A stretch of DNA of 64,000 bases from Selaginella tamariscina (lineage: Eukaryota; Streptophyta; Lycopodiopsida; Selaginellales; Selaginellaceae), in NCBI GenBank assembly GCA_003024785.1, contig PUQB01000023.1:556979-620978 (forward strand), read 5' to 3'. The notes beneath the pieces are model-generated. The model did no database searches, was not told the origin of the DNA, and saw only the letters and a program-made list of their open reading frames with translations. Shown in pieces: positions 9,881 through 21,302 of the stretch. The first letter of the stretch is position 1. The number at the start of each line of letters is the position of its first letter. The position numbers and the translations under genes were made by a program.

Positions 9881-11865
9881 TCGATCCTTTAAAAGAAATT
9901 TTGTTACACTCTTAATTAAGAATTGATAAATATTTTTAACTTGACATAATTAAAATATAACAAAGACTTGACTATTAATAATTTTTAAAACATCAACTTG
10001 AAGTCAACTATGAATTTAAGTAATATGCAAATTAAATAAGATATCTCTGCTTGTGCATTAAATTATGCTGTAAAGGCAATAAAATTAAAGCATGATGTAC
10101 AAGTAGAGATATATTATTTAATAATATTTTTTTATAAGTTTTTCATCAAGAACTTTAGTGGCCTTACAATTATAAACACCCAATAATACTTTCACTATGT
10201 ATTTATGCTTTATGTTATCACAATCAAAATATGTTTTAAATTCTTAAATTCTCATGTACATTGTCATATTTAAAATGATTGAAACAAATAAATAAACATG
10301 TGAGTTGCAGCGAACTCCTTTAATAAATCCAACTTTTATAATACTTTTTCAACTCATTAAAACATGTCATAAAGATTAATAACATGGTTAAATTTAGGTT
10401 AGACTACGACACTAAGTTAAAACCATGATAGTTATTACACTTTAATAAAGTAATATATGAGAAAATAAATATCCCCATTCATATATTCAAGAATTAATAT
10501 TATAAGTGATAAGAAATAATGTTCATTACTACAATAAAGCATGATTCACTAAAAATGAACTTGGAATTAATATTATAAATGATGAGACTATTAGAATAAA
10601 GATTTATCAAAATAAAAATAAACTCACTCACTTTAAGTTATACAAATTTACTTTTGATGAAAATTAAACTTGAGATTGATATATATTTTAATCTTTTATT
10701 CATTTCTTCTAAGTTAACAAGAAAAAAAAATAAATTGCTATTTATAAAAGAGTTTTTAAACACTTTGATCTATATTCATTTAAGTTTTTATCTTATATAT
10801 GTCACAATTAATTCAGTATGTTAAAACCATGAGAACTTTTGATATTTTTTTAAAGACTTTTGTATAATAAATATGTTTGCCTTGTAAAACTTTGATATTT
10901 TAACGTTGGAAGCACGATAATGATTATAAGTGACCTTTTATGGTAATGTTTAATTAATTACGTACTTAGCATAAATTAGAAACTAGTTATAATCTTAATA
11001 AAACAAATAATTACACATTTGACTACTAATTAAATAGTCAAAACTATTATTTCAATTCCATTTTTTATCTCTTAAAAATTCAAATTTAATATTGTACAAT
11101 TTTTTGAATTATTACCATATTTTTATTAAGAAAGAGATAATTTATTTTGTTTTTATTTATTTTATACTGACCTTTTATCTATTGTGTTATACTCAATGTA
11201 GTGTATTTTAAGTTATTATGCTATATATTTTTTAAAATATGTAAATTAAGTTGATTAATCAAATAAAACACCTTAAGTAATTTTCAAATTTTTGATTAAC
11301 TTAATTAATTTGATCTTGATAGATCAATATTAAATTAAACTCTAAAGTTGTACTAGAAAGCTTAAATAATACTCAAATTAAACAAGAATTTCTATTTAAC
11401 ATCATTATTTTCAACAAAACTCAAAAATAATTTAGTCACTTATTAAGCATTTTCTTTATTAATAATTAAAATGAAATGTAATATTATTCCGTTTAATGAT
11501 TTCAAGTTGCATCATTTAAAAGAATACACTTTTGTGCCATATAAATAGATTATAAGAGAGTAAATCAATAAGGACATTGAAATGTATGTTAATTGTTAAT
11601 AAATGAAGGGTTAAATATAAAAAATAATAGGCAAAATGTAATATTTTTTTGTCTTTATTGGATCGTTTTGAAGTGTAACTCTTGATTTATAATGGAATTG
11701 TCGAGGTCACAAACATCTACGTATTTTTTAATAAATATAACATTTAAAAAAAAAAACATTAAGTCATGAAATCAATAAGGCTTATAAACATTAATCAACT
11801 ATTTACCTTTATTACTAAAGATAAAAAGATTTTACCTTTTAAATTTTCATATTTAATTTAAAACA

Positions 11866-13256
11866 ATCTTGATATTATGTGGACTAGTAATTATTCTTAA
11901 TACACCACATTATTTACTTTTAAGGAAATAAATAAAATTGATTATAATATTCAATAAACTAGTAATTATCTATAATATACCATATTATTTATTATGGTTG
12001 GACAAATAACTAAAACATTTATAACATTTTCTTAGAAACACCAATTAACTCTTTAAGTTTATGGTTAAAGGAAGAGATACTATTTTGACAATAATAATTA
12101 AGTAAAATTTATAATTCATAATGGTTTAGGCCATAACATTTTTATATTAATATATACAATAGCTTTTTATGATTTTAAAACACATAAATACATCTATTGA
12201 ATCTTATATCTTACTAATATAAAAAATATTTATAATACTTTTTAAAACACATAATAATCTGTATTATAATATATATATGAAAATTTAATATTAAATTTCA
12301 TTATTCATATATAAAACCAAACTAAGGAGGTACATTAACAAATGATTCATATATTACACACTAAGTCAAATATATTGATGTGTATTATCATTTGGACTTT
12401 TTAAGGATGAATGATAAATACAAACACTTAGAATTACCAAGAATTTATTTTTGTTAATATGTTTGAATTATAGTTTAAATTTGATAATTTCATGCATTTC
12501 ATGCATTTGAATTGTTTAATGTTTTGAATATTATTTGATTTCTATTTTTAAAGGCTATATAGAAATTTTATACTCTATAATTATATTCAATTCATATATA
12601 TAAATAAGCTACTATACTAATTTACATGTACAACAAATCTTAATATGTACATAAACATTCAAAGCTTATTTTAAAAAAATTAAAATTTAAAATGTAAGTT
12701 CATCAAAGTTCTAACACAAATAAACATAGGAAAAAGCCTTAATGTGACTTTTGAATGCTCTTTGTAAATGTAGTATAATCTTTGATAAAATTTATAAAAA
12801 TATTTACATATTCTTAAAGAAACTTTATATTAATATGCTTTAGTTATAAATATAATATCATTAAAGAAAGATTATAAAAATATTAATATGATATATATTG
12901 AAGACTAAAGTATTAAGAGAAAACTATTGTTCTGGATGTTCATGGATATGATTCATTCGATTGAATATGTAATAATTATAAATACTGAATTCTAAAGTGC
13001 AAATTTACTATACTATAAAAACTTTCTCCAACACTTATATTAAAAGCAAATTAACTATTGTTACAAGATATTTTTAGTTTGATGGGTAAGCATTTAAATA
13101 TGTTAATAATATTTTATGTACATGTACAAAGTAATATAATATTTGGCACAAATAAGTTTACTTTGCCCTTAAACTTGCACAGTGAAATAATAAAACTGAA
13201 GTAAGAGTTATTCAAAATGCATGTGCAAGAGGGAAAAGAAGAGTTTAGTATGTGTT
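11866..13256 (+). repeat. 1.4-kb direct repeat, copy 1
   Basis: This AT-rich block has a diverged direct copy at 17890-19283. Shared landmarks in order include CTAGTAATTATTCTTAA, a GGACA…AACCAAAA/ACTAAAA block, TAAATAAGCTA, ACATGTACAACAAATCTTAA and AGTTATTCAAAATGCA. It ends directly at the outer border of the left inverted-repeat arm. Its nature is unknown: an old LTR pair or a segmental duplication. Confidence 0.75.
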
Positions 13257-13595
13257 TTGTGTGCTGCATATAGATATGTATGTATCTGTACGTTATGAAT
13301 GTGTTGGCAATATTACATATATTCTTGTTAAGATGTGACTATGATCAGTGAAATATGTCATAGTAAAAAAATGTTACGGATTAATAATTAATTAAATTAA
13401 TAATAAAGTAATTTATATTTTAATAGAATTATTTAAAGTATTGATGCATATACACCCATGTGATGTATATGTATATATGTAATTTAAACATGGAGCTTTA
13501 TTTAACAAGCTTATTTTTAATAATAAAGAAAATCGAGATTATTATTTACGATTTACAGTGAAAGATAGGATGCAGTCACTTTTAAAAATGTTATG

Positions 13596-13597
<2 letters not shown>

Positions 13598-13637
<40 letters not shown>

Positions 13638-13676
13638 ATATATATATATATATATATAAAGAGAGAGAGAGAGAGA
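13598..13676. repeat. (TA)n followed by (GA)n
   Basis: Long TA tract, then AGAGAGAGAGAG. The right arm has only a short counterpart near 40955-40975. Confidence 0.95.
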
Positions 13677-14381
13677 ATATCTGAGGTATATATTAAATAT
13701 CTATAGCTATTACGCTAACTAAGGAAGCCTAGATGCAATAGAAAAAAACGACATCTTCAAATTTATAGTTATACTTTACGTTAAAACAAATAAAGTAGAG
13801 ATAAATAGTTATAAAATATTGAATAGATATAGATATAGTTTATAAAGATAGTATATAATATATCTATAATTATATAATATATATTTTACACTTAAGTGGG
13901 AATGTTTATCACTGAGGGTTAGTAACCAATGGCAATGATGCATTATATATGCCTATAGCCAATCACTTTTGAATCCCTCTGGAAGCTTCTAAAATAAATT
14001 ATAAATCCTGGAAAAAAATTAGGAATATTGAATAGATATAACATTAAGTAGCTTATATTAGTTTTCATAGGACAATTCATTGATTAATTAGCGCATGGAT
14101 GTGTCAGTTCAGTTGTCAGTCATGTAATACCTGTTTGCACACAAACTCAATCGGAAAGTTTTTTTGGGAACTGTAGAACTTTTGAAACCAGTGATATCCC
14201 ACAATGCATCTACACAACCACAATACGTGTGCTGTACTCCATATCTCCTCTCCTAAATCACCTCTTTTAGCTTTTGCAAGATATAAGATTCTCAATTTTG
14301 TGTCATAGTTATTGAAGGTGTTTCTGTTTTATCTAAATAAATCTTCTGTATCACAATATTAACAATCTCTCTTGATTGCAG

Positions 14382-15686
14382 CTCTTGGATTGGATCAGTC
14401 GAAAGCCAGAGAAGGACCAACAAGAACCCAGATCAAATGCAGGTAATTTGATGCTGATATACATGCCCTTTACACCCTTTTCAATTACCCGTTTCCTTAG
14501 ATTCTTCACAGAAACACTCTAAGACTCGATATTCCGAGCCGCCGCTGCAGTTCAGGTCAAGCTTCAGCAGAACCAAAAGAACCGGTTCGACTTGAGACTG
14601 TACAAAGAAGAAGAAGTGAATGCATGAAATTGTCAAGATCTTCGCAACCATGAAGAGTATGGATTGCTCTCATCGGACACTGGGATTATACGGTTTCACA
14701 TCTGGTGTGGAGCCGGAGATTGAATTATTCAATGGTTTAGTAACTCAAGACGGAGGCAAGCGCGCAGATGAGGAAAGCTATGTGGAACTACAAGAAGAAG
14801 ATGAAAGCAACTCAAAGAGCGACAAGGCACTAATCATACACAAGCAAGCTGGATCCAACGTAAAGAAGCTGTTTCTTGAATCCGCATGTATCAAAGCGTG
14901 CTGATCGGCTACTGCATCCTCTAAGTTATTATCTCAATCCTGGAAAGTATCAGAGGAGCTTTCGCGATTACATCAGTCCATTGTTATATCCATCTCAGAA
15001 ACGCAAGCAAACAACGCAATGAAGTATCCTTGTTCAAGGGACTCGTCTCAGAGAGTCCTCCAACATAAAACAGTGAAAAATACATGTAGGTTTACATTTA
15101 CACCTGATCTCTTTTAATAAGCCCCTCTGTTCATGCATCATAACTAGATATGATTTCTATGTAAATCTAAGCACTTAATATCACTATCAGAGTCATAGTG
15201 AATCACTCAATCACCTATTGCCACGTCTGTCCTTGTACGTAAGTTCCAAAGATCACCCCTTCCATGTTGCCACGCTGGAGTTTTCTACAAAAATCTTCTC
15301 ATCCAGATTAGATTGATCTATATATATATCATATTTCTTACATCTTTGATGTAGATTGATCTATATATATATATATATATATATCATATTTCTGTCATAC
15401 ATAATATGCATGGATGTTTTACTTATAACATTAAACTGTTGGAAGAAAAAACGAGGATATCGACGGCTCTTGTTCACCCTCAAGGAAACAGGAAGAGAGG
15501 AGCAAATTCAAGAAGGCGTGACACAGTTTCATGCAAGGATGACAGCGAATATGATGCAGATGATGAATATCAAAACCTGAGTATTGGATCAGGACAGATT
15601 TTGAATGTAAGTATATTCCATAAACTACTCGTATATATGCTCATGTATATACTTTTTCATGTACAGATTTTGTCCTTGAGCTGTAG
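14382..15686 (+). pseudogene. unrecognised multi-exon gene, left (damaged) copy
   Basis: Exons comparable to the right copy: 14382-14442, 14512-about 15072, about 15443-15607, and 15667-15686 ending in TAG. The longest readable piece (14620-14904) contains IVKIFA, SGVEPEIELFNGLVTQDGGK, DESNSKSDKALIIHKQAGSN and VKKLFL. Lesions in this copy: indels in exon 2, including one before the KHSK… stretch and others that shift the EEY region; a donor weakened to CA|GTGAAA; and loss of the exon 3 acceptor with about 30 bp. It keeps one feature the other copy lost, an intact NPGKYQ…FRDYISP frame. No domain was recognised. The product would be hydrophilic, Lys- and Ser-rich, with no membrane segment. Upstream exons and the start codon were not identified. 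Confidence 0.6.
15308..15400. repeat. tandem duplication with (TA)n
   Basis: A block of about 50 bp (GATTGATCTATATATATA…CATATTTC) occurs twice in a row; the second copy has an expanded TA run. The right arm has a single counterpart near 39300-39335. Confidence 0.75.
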
Positions 15687-16338
15687 CGCTTCACGGCAAT
15701 AAAAGAAGACAGGCTGTTGTTATCAGATGTGTTGCATTTAAAGATTTAAGGAGATTTCATATGTAAAAGCTAATCGTATCGTTCTTGTGTTAAGCTGAGT
15801 TAATGATCTAAACTGGATTTACAAAAAAATATATAAAGATTAAAAAAATGTGTTTCTTGCTTATTATTAACAAACTTGTATTTTGGTTGTGTATAAACTA
15901 ATAATCTTATGGCTTGAGAGTGCTGCATTACAATATTGAAAAATTATAAAATTTTATATATTTTTTAATAAATGCTAATGATAAGTTGCTAAAAACATAA
16001 GTCATTTGCTTAACACAATCATTATTCATATAAACTACATTAGGGTTAATCTATATTAGGTTGATATTAACCATCATTCGCCATTGATACCTAGCCTCCA
16101 TTTCATGCATTGGTAGCGTTTCAAGATGCCTTTCGGTGACCGATTAATTTTAAGACATGGCAAACGGTATTCTCTGTGAGTTCACGAACGTGTCGATGCC
16201 AAACGTTGGAGGAGCACTAAGATTGTATTTAATAAGTATGGTAAAAGTTACGATACCTTAGTCTTTACACAGAAAAGAAAAGGTGCAACTCCGAGTAGGA
16301 TCACATAGAGTTATTAAGGTACATCATCTAGCTTAAAG

Positions 16339-16487
16339 AAATCTTAATGGACCTAGCCAAGGTCGAGACTGTACTCAGATTTACTAATTTTCAACCGTAA
16401 GTTCATTATGGATAAATCTTGATGGACCTAGCCAAGGTCAAGACTGTACTCAGATTTACCAATTTTCACCGTAAGTTCATTATGGAT
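16339..16487 (+). repeat. 74-bp tandem duplication
   Basis: Two adjacent copies of a block starting AAATCTT(A/G)ATGGACCTAG and ending GTTCATTATGG. The right arm has one copy (about 38265-38330), so the duplication arose after the arms separated. Confidence 0.9.
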
Positions 16488-17189
16488 TATTATTAAATGG
16501 CATTACACTCACCAGGCTCACACAAAAATATATAATATAGAACTTAAAGGCAAATGCTTCACTCCATATCTTAAAGCAAAATTTCACTTCTGCCTCGATT
16601 TCTTGCTTACTTAATTCTTAACAAAGTTCTTTGTTATATATAGTCTAATGCATTGGACTTATACTTAATAATGTTCTATTAGAGGTTGGAGGTTGCTGAG
16701 ATGGCCAGTATTCATTTTTTCACAAGTGTCTTCCACTAGAAATTTGCACTAGATATCAACTATGAAATAAACTATACAAAACTTTTTTTATTATGACTCA
16801 CTTTAGGAGAATAAACATTTTCTTAAAGGTTTTTTCAACTACAAAACCTTATTTACTTTCAAACAATTTGGGTGTTAAGTTGTTAATAGTTTTATTAGGT
16901 GTGGTTATTAATTTGGTTCAATGTACAAATTGTCTAGGCCCTTAAGTAAATTAAAATAAATGTTATGTCTCATAATTCCACATTATTTCCCGACTTACAA
17001 TTTAGCATTCAACCAATACCGACATGTTGTTTTAGATCATACCACTTAAAGGTAATGATTGATGAAGTGTCATGAATTAGCATTTTAAATACAATTTCAT
17101 CAATGTTACTAAATAATATCTTTGTTCATGATATATTAAACCACATAATTTCTCAACGAGTTCTAATTTCTAATTCCAATTATGTCATG

Positions 17190-17611
17190 TGTTATGACCT
17201 GATACAAGATGCAGAATACAGGATACGGGTTATAGGATATGCCTATAGGATATATCTACAAGATATTCCTACATGATATGCTTATAAGATATATTATAGG
17301 ATATACCCAGAGGATAAGGGTCATTATTTTTAGCTCATAACTAGATTAGACTCATGACCAGGTTAGTTTGGAGTTGTGAGTATAAAAGCTCCGACCTAAT
17401 TATATAATTAGTTATTATTAATACCAACACCAGTCTTTTTACGATTAATCTTGTTTTGTCTTGCTCCTTGCCTCTTTTCTTGCTCTTGTTCATAGTTCTT
17501 AATTCATGTACTACTCTTGTTCCCTGTCCTGCTCCTTGTCTTACTTCTGAGTCAAGCTTCCTTGTTTTCAAAATTCTACTCACTTTCTTATTCCTGGATC
17601 GTGGCTTAACA
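17190..17611 (+). mobile_element. solo LTR of family A
   Basis: A 422-bp LTR starting TGTTATGACC and ending GGCTTAACA, flanked by TCATG at 17185-17189 and 17612-17616. It is homologous to the LTRs at 33801 and 36136, including the GGATATGCCTATAGGATAT repeat zone and a TATAAAAG box near 17381. The right arm has the uninterrupted empty site near 37555-37570. Confidence 0.93.
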
Positions 17612-17889
17612 TCATGATAACTATGAATAATTTAAGTTCCAACTTATGACACCACTATTGTTAGAAATCTTGACATTTGCAAAGCACTCAAACTTGCTAC
17701 TCATAATTATTGGTGACCTTAATTTCATATTAATGTTAATCATTTAAAGGGAATATCAAGATTATTAATAAAAATGCATAATGAATTACTTAAGAATTTA
17801 GTACATATGTAGTTTCCAATATTATTTAGAAGTAGAACAAAGAACTTCTATATTAATCTTTTAGTTAAGTCATTATTCATGATTTAATA

Positions 17890-19283
17890 ATAACAATCTT
17901 AATAATTAATAGATTACTAATTATTCTTAACATACCATGTCATTTACCTTTGGAAAAAAAAAACAAAGTAAAATGGACTATAATACTTAATAGATTAGTA
18001 ATTATCTATAATACACCATGTTATTTATTGCAATTGGACATATAACCAAAACATCTCTCTTATAAACTAGTTAACTTTTTAATTTTATGGTTAAAGGGAG
18101 AGGAATAGTATTTTAAGAATAACATTTGGTAAATTTCTGAGTCGTAATGGTTAAATTAGGTAATAACATTTTTAAATTAATTTATATAATAATTTTTTAT
18201 GGTTTTAAAGCACATAAAATATCTTATATCTTAATAATATAAAATATAAGTTTATTTTGTATTATTACATATTTATGAAATTTTTTAAATTAAATTCATT
18301 ATTCATATATGAAATCAAATTAAAGAGGTACATTAACAATAATTTATATATTGCGCACAAGTCATAATATATTAATGTGCATTATAATTTGGTGAGATTT
18401 ACAAGTCCTTCAAAATAAATGACAAATGCAAACACTTCAAGACTATTAAGAATTATATTTTTGTTAATATGGTTGAGTTGTATTAAAATTTGATTGTTTG
18501 ACAAGTTCATGCATTTCAAAATGAAGTAATGTCCAGTTATAATTTAATAATTTCATGCATTTCAAAAATCTTAACAATTTTATACATTTTTAAAGATTTT
18601 AACAATTCATGCATTTCAAAGATGCAGCAATGTCAAGTTGTAATTTGAATTGTTAATACGCTTTAAATATTATTTGATTTTTATTTCTAAAGGCTATATA
18701 GAAATGTTGTACTTTGTTATGTTTAATATCATGTATATAAATAAGCTATTATATTAATTTACATGTACAACAAATCTTAAATGTACATAAATATTCAAAA
18801 CTTATTTTAAAAAAAATAAATTTAAAATTTAAATTCATCAAGTTCAAACACAAATACACATTGGAGAAAGCCTTAAGGTGACTTTTAAGATGTTCTTTAT
18901 CTATTTAGTATAATCTTCTGATAAAATTTATAAAACTATTTACATATTCTTAAAGAAACTTCATATTTTAGTGTTTTATAAATAGAATATCATTAAAGAA
19001 AGATTAGGCTAAAGTATTAAGAAAAAACTAACTAATGTTTACAATAGTCATGGATATGATTAATTTGATTGAATACATAATAATTATAAATATTAAATGT
19101 TAACAAACTAACAATGTCTTAATAAATATTTTAGTAAATATGTTAGTAATATTTTATGTATATATAGTAAGTAATATAATATTTGCCCTTAAACTTGCAG
19201 GGTAAAATAATAAAATTAGAAGGAATAGCTTGTAAGAGTTATTCAAAATGCAAGAAAGAAAAGAAAATTTTAGTATGAGTTTT
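17890..19283 (+). repeat. 1.4-kb direct repeat, copy 2
   Basis: Diverged direct copy of 11866-13256, starting about 160 bp after the left inverted arm ends. The two copies therefore flank that arm in the manner of long terminal repeats, but no TG…CA ends or target duplication could be fixed. Confidence 0.75.
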
Positions 19284-19812
19284 TTATGGAATGCAAAACA
19301 TCTCACTATAGAAATTTACAATGCACTATTTTAAAAATTTCAAGTCATCATTTAAATGCAATGTCATGTTCTCATGCATGCATGGTATGATATAAATATG
19401 CATGGGACTAATGCATGTCTATCATGTGAATTAACTTGTACATGAAGTGAACATTGGAGAATGAACAACAACATGTTACAAATTCATTTAGATTATTAAA
19501 AAGATATTTTTTAAGGCTATAAATATCATATTTACAATTTCACTCTCATTATTCATTTTACAACTCTGTAGGTAATCTTTTATGTTTTCTTCACATAATT
19601 TCATTCATTCAATTCAATTTTTAGAATTGCTATTTAAAAAATCAATTGTATTTTAAAAGTGTGATTATGCATTTGTTATATTTGATACATTGACGCATTG
19701 TTTTATAGATTAAAAGGGGTTTCAATTTATTTTATGTGGAACTAAAAAATGCCATGGTAAAATGTTACATTTCTGTTGTTTACAAACTAGCTATTTTATT
19801 TTATAGTTTTTT
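19284..19812. other. AT-rich DNA, nothing recognised
   Basis: Short direct motifs such as CATGCATG near 19375 are present, but there is no coding frame and no similarity to the families in this window. Confidence 0.5.
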
Positions 19813-21302
19813 TATCAGAGTTTTAACCAAAAGAACCAACACGTGGCTATTAAGTGGTCATTTGACATCAATACCATGTGTGAACAATGCTAAATCTTCC
19901 AACACAATCCTAAGAGTCTGACTCAAATGTTTAACTAGGCATGAGACCCACGGTCCTACCTTAAGTCCCCTAAAATAACTATCCCACGAACTTAAAGAAT
20001 AATTCGAGTAGATTTTAAGATTTTTCCTAAGAGACCTAGATAAGCTCATGTCCTAACCCCATTAAGGAGACATGCATTGTACATACCCCATGACAGAGTT
20101 AAGGCATTATGACTTACCCCTTGAGGATTACAACTCCTTTAGGGCAACAAGGGGTACCTTGACCAAGACTAAGGGTTTGAGTGGCCAAGTCATACCTTAG
20201 ACCTAGGGTAGTACTTAATGTGCATCGTAGGCGAACACAAGTGTTTATTAAACAAACTCTTTAAAGTTAAGTTTGAATAACCTTAAGTACACACCACATG
20301 AATGCCTCATGAAAAGGGTTCCTACTAATGAGCTTAGGTTGTTCAACCCCTGGATCCCAATGAGAATACCCCCTAGTCAAGTGTGTTCATAGCACACCTA
20401 GTTACAAGCCCTAACCTCTCTTGAGTCGATGCCCAAGGCTTAGCACCTTGATTTGAGCATAAGTATACCTACTTACTAGAGTATCCAACCCTTCAGTATT
20501 AAGCCCATGAAACAACCCAAAGAGTGTGCCTTGGGCATTGTAATGTGTGTCTAACCTAGTATCACATCTTCATGTGACATTGTTTCCTAAGATATGGGTT
20601 ATCTCGCCATATCCCCTTAGATTCAAGAGTTACATTTAATGTCACAAATATGGCTTTCAAATGCCAACTCTAGAACCTTTTTATGAACTCTTAAGATTTC
20701 ACACCTATAGTTGGACAAGGACACAAATGTGTCCTGTTTAGCTGCAAGTGTTATTTTTAACTTAATGTGGAGGAGGAGGCTAAACACATGCTTCAACTTC
20801 TGACCTTTGGAACGTGCAGTTCGCCAAGACCTCCCATGCATGAATACATTAATGTTAAGCGTAAGCTACCCCAAAGTTGGGACATATTCCTATTATTTGG
20901 AAGTTGGGGTGGCACAACAAAGGGTTTTGCCTTAATGACACAAGTTAAAGCTTTCATTAATAAGAGAATAACAAGTTCAATTATAAACCTAAGAACTCTC
21001 ACTGCATATCTTACTTAATATATGTTACAGTAAGTTTAAATTAATGATCTATGTAAGGGGTTTAAGGGGCAAGGTTAGGGTAACCCTAAGATTAGGTCAA
21101 CAAGGGTAAGTGTTTTCTTGATGAAAGTGCTAACTTCACCTAGAGTTTTCCACACTAACACTCGGTCGAACCATCACTAGATACCTAAGTGCATTTAGTA
21201 GTGGGCCTATTGACTTAACAGTAAGAGCTTGTCAACATAATTTAATAAGTAACAAACAATTAATGTCCAAAGTAAATAGGAGTCCTAATAGAAGCTATGA
21301 CA
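19813..21302 (-). repeat. left LTR of family B element
   Basis: About 1.49 kb, starting TATCAGAGTTTTAAC (TG changed to TA) and ending GCTATGACA. It aligns along its length with 60670-61573 and, reversed, with 24441-26253. Landmarks include GGTTTGAGTGGCCAAGTCATACC, CTTGAGTCGATGCCC and the CTAGATACCTAAGTGCA block. It encodes nothing. Confidence 0.85.

Larger units (their letters stand above)
8061..11865. other. AT-rich DNA without genes
   Basis: No coding frame of note on either strand. It contains homopolymer and TA-rich tracts, a short LTR-like scrap (8728-8802), a duplicated motif GATGCATGTGACATGCATGTTT-like at about 9510 and 9601, and GA/TA simple repeats. Confidence 0.6.
13260..17730 (+). 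repeat. left arm of large inverted duplication
   Basis: This arm matches the reverse complement of 37446-41215 over its whole length, including noncoding sequence: ATAATCTTGTTAAGATGTGA-like blocks near 13320, the GTGACTGCATCC region near 13570, and the block before the gene near 14100-14380. Differences include longer TA tracts, a 74-bp tandem duplication (16339-16487) and a 422-bp solo LTR (17190-17611), all only in this arm. Confidence 0.9.

Noticed and set aside
8061..13260. tRNA or other RNA genes in the AT-rich region
   Set aside because: No cloverleaf-like set of A and B box sequences or stems was noticed by eye; a covariance-model scan would be decisive.
20767..21018. Open frame of 83 codons in the left B LTR
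   Set aside because: Lies inside a noncoding LTR, is not conserved in other B LTR copies, and has an opposite-strand shadow.
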